From NCBI GenBank assembly GCA_958295485.1, contig OY282354.1:2019417-2083416 (forward strand): a stretch of 64,000 nucleotides of DNA, read 5' to 3'. The notes under the pieces were generated by a model. It saw only the letters and a program-made list of their open reading frames with translations, did no database searches and was not told the DNA's origin. This document shows, piece after piece, positions 57,887 through 64,000 of this stretch (its first letter is position 1; every line of letters begins with the position of its first letter). Both the position numbers and the translations under genes were made by a program. The DNA is from an uncultured Gammaproteobacteria bacterium (GTDB taxonomy: Bacteria > Pseudomonadota > Gammaproteobacteria > Eutrophobiales > Eutrophobiaceae).

Positions 57887-58858
57887 ATGAGTAAAGCAGT
57901 ATTTGTAAATGAATATGGGGGACCTGAAGTCTTGTCCTGGGAGGATAATCATGTAGGCCCGCCCGGGCCGGGCCAGGTATTGTTGCGGCATACGGCTATC
58001 GGGGTGAATTATATAGACACTTATTATCGCTCCGGATTATACCCGGCCGAGTTGCCGATAATACCCGGGGATCAGGCCTCGGGCGTCATTGAAGCAGTCG
58101 GCGCGGATGTCGATGGGTTCAAACCCGGTGATCGCGTTGCATACGCTTCGATATCCCTTGGCGCCTATGCGGATGAACGGGTAGTGAATGCAAATCAGAT
58201 CGTGCCTTTACCGGACGATATTTCCGATGAGGTTGCCGGCGCCACGTTAATCCGGGGTCTGACGGCGGAATATCTCATCCACCGGTTGTATGAATTGAAC
58301 GCGGGTGAGACGATACTGGTTCATGCCGCCGCCGGTGGCGCGGGAAGAATTTTGTGCCAGTGGGCAAATAAGATTGGCGCAAAAGTGATCGGCACTGTCG
58401 GGTCTGAAAATAAGATGGAAATTGCCAGGGAAAACGGTTGTGAAGAAGTGTTGCTGCACGGAGAGGACTTCGTCTCGCCGGTAAGAGATTTGACCGAAGG
58501 GCAGGGGGTTGATGTCGTTTATGACTCGATAGGCAAGTCCACCTTTATCAAATCACTGGGTTGTATCAGGCCGAGGGGCATGATGGTCAGCTTCGGCAAT
58601 GCTTCGGGGAAACCGGATCCCCTGGACGTCCTGGAACTGGCAAAACGCGGTTCCCTGTTTTTAACGCGGCCCACCTTATATGGCTATACCGCTGACCGGG
58701 ACGAATTGCTCCTGTCCGCACAGCGATATTTTACTGCCATAACGAGCGGCTTGCTGTCAGTCGAATCAGGCGTGCCTTTCTCCTTGAAAGACAGCCCCGC
58801 TGCGCACCGGCGTCTGGAGGACAGGACTCTTAACGGTTCTCCCATACTGATCCCCTGA
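57887..58858 (+). CDS. qor: Zinc-free quinone oxidoreductase (MDR family)
   Basis: A 323-aa NADPH:quinone reductase of the medium-chain dehydrogenase superfamily. The N-terminus MSKAVFVNEYGGPEVLSWED, the GVNYIDTYYRSGLYP motif and the Rossmann loop HAAAGGAGRILCQWANKIGAKVIGTVGS fit crotonase-free, zinc-free QOR proteins. The second Gly-Val of the usual AAGGVG is GA here. It follows the protease array by 78 bp. Its 5' end has been copied twice into the array, so it was the right-hand neighbour before the array expanded. Confidence 0.9.
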   Translation: MSKAVFVNEYGGPEVLSWEDNHVGPPGPGQVLLRHTAIGVNYIDTYYRSGLYPAELPIIPGDQASGVIEAVGADVDGFKPGDRVAYASISLGAYADERVVNANQIVPLPDDISDEVAGATLIRGLTAEYLIHRLYELNAGETILVHAAAGGAGRILCQWANKIGAKVIGTVGSENKMEIARENGCEEVLLHGEDFVSPVRDLTEGQGVDVVYDSIGKSTFIKSLGCIRPRGMMVSFGNASGKPDPLDVLELAKRGSLFLTRPTLYGYTADRDELLLSAQRYFTAITSGLLSVESGVPFSLKDSPAAHRRLEDRTLNGSPILIP

Positions 58859-58890
58859 ACAGGCATCAGGGAACAGGGACAGACAAGAGT

Positions 58891-58906
58891 CCCCCTGATA
58901 AGGGGG
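58891..58906. repeat. C/G-rich hairpin repeat, second copy
   Basis: CCCCCT-gata-AGGGGG, near-identical to the hairpin at 4370-4387. It lies in the 129-bp gap between qor and the EndoQ-like gene. Two copies 54 kb apart in otherwise unrelated gaps support a dispersed repeat family. Confidence 0.6.
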
Positions 58907-58987
58907 GTTAAGGGGATTACGGGCCAGGCAGGCCCGTGTGAATTTTGATACGATATGGCCTGTCGCCTGTTACCCGATACCTGAATC

Positions 58988-60328
58988 ATGCGTTTTTATG
59001 CCGACCTCCATATCCACTCCAAATACTCCCGGGCTACCAGCAAGGATTGTGACCTGGAAAACCTGAGCTTTTGGGGACGTAAAAAAGGTATCACCGTTAT
59101 CGGCACGGGTGACTTTACCCATCCGGCCTGGTTCGACGAAATAAAAGAAAAACTGGTTCCGGCAGAGCCGGGTTTGTTTCGCCTGCGCAACGACATTGAA
59201 AAACAAGTAACAAGGGATTTACCGGGAAGTTGTCATGGCGCAACCCGGTTCATGTTGTCGGTGGAGATCTCCACCATCTACAAAAAAGGCGACAAGACGC
59301 GCAAAATCCATCACCTGATCTATGCGCCGACCCTGCAACAGGCGGCGCTTATCAGCCAGAAACTCGGTCGCATCGGCAATATCAAATCAGACGGGCGACC
59401 CATCCTGGGCCTGGATTCCCGTCACCTGTTAGAGATCGTGTTGGAGGCCGGCGAGGACTGTTACCTGGTGCCCGCCCATATCTGGACTCCCTGGTTTGCT
59501 GTCCTGGGATCCAAATCCGGGTTTGATTCCATCAGTGAATGTTATGGCGACCTGGCTGCTCACATCTTCGCCGTGGAGACCGGTCTCTCGTCCGACCCGG
59601 AGATGAACTGGCGCATTTCCGACCTGGACCGCTATCGCCTGGTCTCCAACTCGGATGCCCATTCCCCGGCCAAGCTGGGACGAGAGGCCTGTATATTTAC
59701 TACCGACCTGGACTATTTTTCCATGCGCCAGGCTCTGGAGACAGGCAAGGGTTACGCCGGCACTACGGAATTCTTTCCGGAAGAAGGCAAGTATCACATG
59801 GATGGACATCGGAAGTGCAGGGTACGCCTGTCCCCCGAAGAGAGTCGTGAACTCGATGGCATCTGTCCCGCGTGCAAGAAGCCGTTGACCCTGGGCGTGT
59901 TGCACCGGGTGCAGGAGTTGGCCGACCGAACAGGGGAGGAACGGCCGGAAAATACCGATCCGTTTGTCAGCCTGGTTCCCCTGCCGGAGGTGATCGCCGA
60001 GACGGAACAGGTCGGCCCCAATAGCAAAAAGGTAGCAAAAGAATACGAGCGGTTGTTATGCAAGCTGGGGGCGGAATTGGCGATATTGAATGACATCCCG
60101 CTGGAGGAGATCCGAAACCTTTCCGGTTCCTCACTGATCCCGGAGGCCATCGCCCGTATGCGGGCAGGCGACGTGACCCGCGAGGCCGGTTATGACGGTA
60201 AATACGGCAGGATTAAACTGTTCCGGGAAGATGAGCTGAAACGGGATACCACTATCGCCTTATTCGATCTTGAAAGGGAATCCTCGACAACCCGACAAAA
60301 GGAACAAGACAAGCCACCGAAAAAATAA
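58988..60328 (+). CDS. Endonuclease Q-like PHP-domain nuclease
   Basis: A 446-aa protein of the PHP superfamily. ADLHIHSKYSRATSKDCDLENL gives the first metal-binding motif; GTGDFTHPAWF, PAHIWTPWFAVLGSKSGFDSI and SNSDAHSPAKLG follow. A zinc-finger segment near residues 275-300 (C-R-V-R, then ICPACKKPL) and a helical C-terminal part match the endonuclease Q family, which nicks DNA 5' of deaminated bases in Archaea and some Bacteria. No helicase domain is attached. The role here is inferred from family; it would add base-deamination repair. Confidence 0.8.
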   Translation: MRFYADLHIHSKYSRATSKDCDLENLSFWGRKKGITVIGTGDFTHPAWFDEIKEKLVPAEPGLFRLRNDIEKQVTRDLPGSCHGATRFMLSVEISTIYKKGDKTRKIHHLIYAPTLQQAALISQKLGRIGNIKSDGRPILGLDSRHLLEIVLEAGEDCYLVPAHIWTPWFAVLGSKSGFDSISECYGDLAAHIFAVETGLSSDPEMNWRISDLDRYRLVSNSDAHSPAKLGREACIFTTDLDYFSMRQALETGKGYAGTTEFFPEEGKYHMDGHRKCRVRLSPEESRELDGICPACKKPLTLGVLHRVQELADRTGEERPENTDPFVSLVPLPEVIAETEQVGPNSKKVAKEYERLLCKLGAELAILNDIPLEEIRNLSGSSLIPEAIARMRAGDVTREAGYDGKYGRIKLFREDELKRDTTIALFDLERESSTTRQKEQDKPPKK

Positions 60329-60380
60329 AACCTGCGCCGCCCCTGGCGATGCGTTGACTTGCTGATCCTGCTTACCGGGC

Positions 60381-60844
60381 TTACCGGGAAAACCGCCGGT
60401 ATTCCCCGGTTCGATCCTTGTCGAAATCGGGATTGATTTTGGGCATATCAGCCGCGACTGACTTTCGCCAACTATCCAGAAGCTGCTTCAATTCGCGCAG
60501 TTGACCCTCTTCCCGTTGCGCCAGGTTCCTGCTTTCACCGAAGTCCGCCGCCAGGTTCCCGGAATAAAATCGGTAATCCCCACGCGGGCGGGGTATTGGC
60601 CGGTCATGATGCTGGCGCGGGACGGCGAACACACCGGCGCCGCCGCATAGGCATTGGTAAAACGCATCCCCGCCATTGCCAGGCTGTCGATATTGGGAGT
60701 TTCGTGAAATTGATTCCCGTAAATGCCCAGGTCGGACCAACCCATGTCATCGACTAATATGAAAATAACATTTGCCGGGCGGTCAACCAGACCGGTATCA
60801 GACGCCGCAGACGCCGCCTGAAGCGCAACGGCGCTGAAAATCAT
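60381..60844 (-). pseudogene. Decayed sulfatase, internal deletion and frameshift
   Basis: The first 100 residues are an intact sulfatase start: a signal peptide, ANVIFILVDDMGWSDLGIYG (metal-binding Asp pair) and the formylglycine signature CSPSRASIMTGQYPARVGITDF. Near 60560 the frame breaks. In the next frame the typical sulfatase end follows at once (NLAADFGESRNLAQREEGQLRELKQLL...WRKSVAADMP). Several hundred central residues are missing, so this is an internally deleted gene. The remnant cannot form an active enzyme. Confidence 0.85.
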
Positions 60845-60863
60845 AAAACAAACAACCAGTAAA

Positions 60864-62183
60864 TTAATGATCGACTTTACCCAATAATTCCAGGGCGCTG
60901 GTCGTCATCACCTCAACGCCGGTCGAGATGGTCGGTTCCGGGTCCGGGGCAAAGAAAGGGGAATGCAGTGAGGGCAGGGTTTCACCTGTTTGTCTGGCTG
61001 TTGCGTATTTATCGGCATCCACGCCGCCTATCCAGAGGAACAGGCTGGGTATCTTCGGTTCCACCCGGCCATAGCGCGCGAAATCTTCACCGCCCATGAC
61101 AGGCTCGCCAAGCATCACCTGCCCATCCTCCAGCTTTTCCCGTAATACTTCGGCGATGCGCTCAGCCAGTTCCGGGTTGTTATATACGGAAGGCGCGGAT
61201 TCGTCCTTGATTTCCACTTTGGGTAATTTATCATCGGGCAACCCCATGGCAATCGCCTGACCCCTGGCGATTCTTTTAATGCCATCAAGTAGCCTGGCGC
61301 GTGTTTCGTCCGTATATGAGCGTACCGTTAATCGCATTTCTACTTTATCGGGAATGATGTTGCGTTTGGTACCACCGTGTATTGACCCTACCGTAACAAC
61401 GCCCGCGTCAATGGGCTTCAACTCCCGTGAAACCAGGGTTTGCAGGGCATTGATGATCTGGGCGGACAAGACGATGGGGTCTTTTGTCCGTTGCGGGTAG
61501 GCGCCGTGCCCGCCGATGCCAAATACCGTGATATCAACGGAATCTACGGCGGCCATGGCGTGGCCCTTGGTATAAATCACTTTTCCTGCCGGGTAGGATG
61601 AGCTCACGTGCAGCCCCAGGTTGTAGTCAGGTCGTGGAAAGCGGCTGAACAAACCGTCTTCCAACATGGCCTTGGCGCCGGCGCCTCGTTCTTCCGCGGG
61701 TTGGGCGATCATCACCAGGGTGCCTTGCCATTTGTCAGTCATGGCAGTAAGGCGTCTTGCCGCGCCAATGAAGACAGTCATGTTTACGTCGTGCGCGCAG
61801 GCATGCATGACGCTGACTTTATTTCCAAGTTCATCGATCGTTGTCGCAACGCTGGCATAGGATTTGCCGGTTTTTTCAAGCACGGGCAGGGCGTCCATAT
61901 CCGTTCTTAGCAATACCGTAGGGCCGTTGCCGTTCTTTATGACGCCGACAACGCCATGGCCGCCCACTTTTTCGGTTACCGTAAAACCCAGTTCCCTGAG
62001 CTCGGCTGCCATCCGGGCGCTGGTCTTTACTTCATGAAAGGATAACTCAGGATTCTTGTGCAGGTGCAGGTAAAGGGATTCAAGGTAAGCATAATCTGCG
62101 TGAATCGCTGCTTGCAGCGACTTGCCGGCCTGGACGCTTGGCGCCAGTTGTACCAGCATAAGGAGAAGGACATAAAATCTCAT
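60864..62183 (-). CDS. Secreted M20-family amidohydrolase
   Basis: A 439-aa metal-dependent hydrolase of the M20D group (hippurate or N-acyl amino acid hydrolases). A signal peptide (MRFYVLLLMLVQLAPSVQAG) places it in the periplasm. Metal-binding motifs are MHACAHDVN (where HACGHD is usual, with the Cys kept), AEERGAGAKAML and the late VMGGEDFARY. RTDMDALPVLEKTG is also a family signature. It lies 20 bp downstream of the decayed sulfatase start in transcription order. Substrate is unknown. Confidence 0.87.
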   Translation of the reverse strand: MRFYVLLLMLVQLAPSVQAGKSLQAAIHADYAYLESLYLHLHKNPELSFHEVKTSARMAAELRELGFTVTEKVGGHGVVGVIKNGNGPTVLLRTDMDALPVLEKTGKSYASVATTIDELGNKVSVMHACAHDVNMTVFIGAARRLTAMTDKWQGTLVMIAQPAEERGAGAKAMLEDGLFSRFPRPDYNLGLHVSSSYPAGKVIYTKGHAMAAVDSVDITVFGIGGHGAYPQRTKDPIVLSAQIINALQTLVSRELKPIDAGVVTVGSIHGGTKRNIIPDKVEMRLTVRSYTDETRARLLDGIKRIARGQAIAMGLPDDKLPKVEIKDESAPSVYNNPELAERIAEVLREKLEDGQVMLGEPVMGGEDFARYGRVEPKIPSLFLWIGGVDADKYATARQTGETLPSLHSPFFAPDPEPTISTGVEVMTTSALELLGKVDH

Positions 62184-62228
62184 CAGCCAATATTATTTAC
62201 AAATGGCTAATTAGTCAAAGGCAAATAT

Positions 62229-63044
62229 TTATAGCTGATTTGAGTTGGCATTCTCCAAAAATCGTTTCAGGCACAGGTTGAATTCATCCGCCATCGTGAG
62301 AAAAGGCGCATGTCCGGCCTCAGGCAGCTCTACCCAGTGAACATTCATTATTTGCTGCGCCATATATCGGTTGACCTGGGTTGGGCTGAATGCGTCCAGT
62401 TCACCATTTATTAACAGCGTCGGCGCCTGTATGTTGTGCAACATGCCGCGTAAATCACCCTGGATTCCGAATTGTATATGACCGATGGCCACTTCCGGTC
62501 TTGTATTACGGACTATATTCAAAACTTTCGCGTACAGCGTTTTATCGGTAGACCCTGATAATACCTGGTCAGTGAATTTTTCCGCCGCCAATTCGGGTTC
62601 GGACATGAGCAATTTCATCATGGCATCGGCGGTTTCACTGTCGATGCCCCAGGGAAAGTCCGTTGATTTTCTGCCCTTGGGACACGCATCTACTAAAGTC
62701 AATGTGTTTAATATCGATGGAAATAATTCTGCAAAGTTGATGGCGATGGAAGCGCCCATTGACCAACCAACCAGGTGGACGTCTGTTATAAGGTTATTCT
62801 TCAGTAACCTGTGTACATCATGGGCATGTTCTGCGTATGAATTACGTGATGCCGTATTTGAAGATTCGCCAAAACCCGCAAGGTCGATTGCGATGATGCG
62901 ATATTCCCCGGAGAAGCAATTTATTTGGTGTTCCCACACCTCTTTGCTCATCATCAGGCCATGGAGAAAAACAAGTACGCCTTTCGCATTTTCATCCGGG
63001 CCTGAATCAATATAACTCAAAGCGCTATATCCTGGATGGGACAT
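62229..63044 (-). CDS. Alpha/beta hydrolase
   Basis: A 271-aa hydrolase with HGLMMSKEVWEHQ (oxyanion His-Gly), nucleophile elbow GWSMGAS, acid in NGELDAFSP and catalytic His in AGHAPF. The ATG at 63044 (MSHPGYSALSYIDSG) has GGGGGAG six bases upstream and is preferred over a TTG at 63065. Such MhpC-like enzymes act on esters or carbon-carbon bonds; the substrate cannot be read from sequence. It lies 45 bp before the M20 gene in the same direction, so they may be cotranscribed. Confidence 0.88.
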   Translation of the reverse strand: MSHPGYSALSYIDSGPDENAKGVLVFLHGLMMSKEVWEHQINCFSGEYRIIAIDLAGFGESSNTASRNSYAEHAHDVHRLLKNNLITDVHLVGWSMGASIAINFAELFPSILNTLTLVDACPKGRKSTDFPWGIDSETADAMMKLLMSEPELAAEKFTDQVLSGSTDKTLYAKVLNIVRNTRPEVAIGHIQFGIQGDLRGMLHNIQAPTLLINGELDAFSPTQVNRYMAQQIMNVHWVELPEAGHAPFLTMADEFNLCLKRFLENANSNQL

Positions 63045-63110
63045 TAACTCCCCCTTCGTTTTCAAGTTTTAATTCATGGAGCGCCGGACCTGGGCGCTGG
63101 TTGGCGGCAA

Positions 63111-63137
63111 GCATCCGGCTTTTGCAGGGCCGGATGC
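63111..63137 (-). terminator. Stem-loop after the TonB-dependent receptor
   Basis: GCATCCGGC (63111-63119) and GCCGGATGC (63129-63137) form a perfect 9-bp stem with a 9-base loop, 12 bases beyond the receptor stop on the minus strand. No T-tract follows, so it is a weak intrinsic terminator or an mRNA-stabilising hairpin. Confidence 0.45.
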
Positions 63138-63149
63138 CTGGTCTCGGGA

Positions 63150-64000
63150 TTAAAAATTATACTTCAGGTTGATTCCGTATGTTCGCGGACGTCCGAATTG
63201 GGCAATGTTGCCAAAGGCGCCGCCGCGAAAGCCACCGACCTCATATTCCTCATCCAGCAGGTTTCTTGCATACAGCGCGGCGCTCCATTTATCGTCCTGA
63301 CTGTTTAACGTCAAGCGCCCGTTTACGATGCCGTGGGCGTCACTCGCCGACAGGGGATCGTTAAACAGGGTATAAAAAAACCGGTCCCGATAACTGTATT
63401 CCATTCGCAACGCCAAGTCCCCGATTCCATCAAGTGGCAAACGATATTCTCCGCCAAGACTGAAGCTGAATTCCGGAGCCTTGGGAAGGTCATTGCCATC
63501 CTGGTCTATATCGGTGGGATTATTGGGATCTGCAGCTTGCAGGCGTTTAATTTCAGTATTCAGGTAAGCGAATCGACCGTCAAAAAGCAGGTTGTCTGCA
63601 ACGACAAAATCCAATTCCAGTTCCAGGCCCCATACTTCGGCATCACCGACATTGCGGACATCAGCGAAACCATTACCTGCCGCAATGGCTTCCTGGGTCA
63701 GGATATTCTGTTGCAGGTCAGTGTAGTCATAATAGAAAAAAGCGGCATTGGCCTGTAACCTGTCATCCATGAGCGTGGCTTTTACCCCGCCTTCATAGGA
63801 CCAGATAAATTCTTCATCAACTTCTTCAAGGGTTGGCGATGCGCCAAAGAGCAGGGAATTGAAGCCCCCTGATTTAAAGCCGCGGGTTACTGAGGCAAAC
63901 CAGAGGATATCTTCCGTCATGAAGTACTCAATGCCAAATTTAGGCGTAAAGGCGCTCCAATTATTTTGGGGTGAATCTCCAAAAGGACTGACTCCCAAAC
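63150..64000 (-). CDS. TonB-dependent receptor, C-terminal part
   Basis: The last 280 or so residues of an outer-membrane beta-barrel receptor; the gene continues past the window edge. Visible are the barrel strands TPKFGIEYFMTEDILWFASVTRGFKSGGFN, then YEGGVKATLMDDRLQANAAFFYYDYTDLQ, and NLLDEEYEVGGF near the end. The last residue is Phe, as in TonB-dependent receptors. The F-x-SGGFN box is common in marine and sphingomonad-type receptors for complex organic substrates. Substrate unknown; the plug domain and TonB box are outside the window. Confidence 0.88.
   Translation of the reverse strand, partial: LGVSPFGDSPQNNWSAFTPKFGIEYFMTEDILWFASVTRGFKSGGFNSLLFGASPTLEEVDEEFIWSYEGGVKATLMDDRLQANAAFFYYDYTDLQQNILTQEAIAAGNGFADVRNVGDAEVWGLELELDFVVADNLLFDGRFAYLNTEIKRLQAADPNNPTDIDQDGNDLPKAPEFSFSLGGEYRLPLDGIGDLALRMEYSYRDRFFYTLFNDPLSASDAHGIVNGRLTLNSQDDKWSAALYARNLLDEEYEVGGFRGGAFGNIAQFGRPRTYGINLKYNF

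Overview
The window reads as a chromosomal segment of a Gammaproteobacterium, most likely an uncultured or environmental one. Its left 24 kb joins two classic gammaproteobacterial housekeeping blocks. The first runs rseB(partial)-degP/mucD-lepA-lepB-rnc-era-recO-pdxJ (positions 2-7530, all +). The second holds rne (on -) diverging from rluC, then sppA, maf (on -), yceD-rpmF-plsX-fabH-fabD-fabG-acpP-fabF-pabC-mltG-tmk-holB-tatD (9.6-23.8 kb). Together they cover envelope-stress proteolysis, protein export, RNA processing, vitamin B6, fatty-acid initiation and elongation, folate and dTMP supply, and the replication clamp loader. Genes are tightly packed with many 1-4 nt overlaps. A miniature inverted-repeat element and an intrinsic terminator lie between acpP and fabF.

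From 23.8 to 30.2 kb the window turns accessory: a small DUF1640-like coiled-coil membrane protein, a tandem 69-bp repeat, a class V aminotransferase, a short TetR-type regulator, a displaced gene fragment, a PemK/MazF-like toxin with a Phd-type antitoxin and a palindromic operator candidate, and a large membrane glycosyltransferase split by a run of 22 G. That last gene looks like a slipped-strand on/off switch. The displaced fragment at 26.0-26.5 kb is a second copy of the glycosyltransferase's own 3' end.

From 30.5 to 57.8 kb lies the dominant feature: five tandem giant genes (1290-2060 aa each) on the + strand. Each has an N-terminal serralysin-type (M10B) zinc metallopeptidase domain, a long stalk of RTX calcium-binding nonapeptides interleaved with 8 to 16 copies of an 80-106 aa beta module, and a C-terminal type I secretion-like domain. 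The intergenic spaces carry a conserved leader, a conserved 3' stem-loop and, twice, a broken copy of the 5' end of the quinone oxidoreductase gene (qor) that follows the array. This shows how the array grew: the duplicated unit was leader + protease + start of qor. No type I exporter genes are visible here.

The right end (57.9-64 kb) carries qor, an endonuclease Q-like PHP nuclease, a decayed sulfatase, a secreted M20 amidohydrolase, an alpha/beta hydrolase and the C-terminal part of a TonB-dependent receptor that runs off the window. No tRNA, rRNA or CRISPR array was seen. The candidate new biology is the tandem modular metalloprotease array next to a phase-variable glycosyltransferase; any functional link between them is inference.
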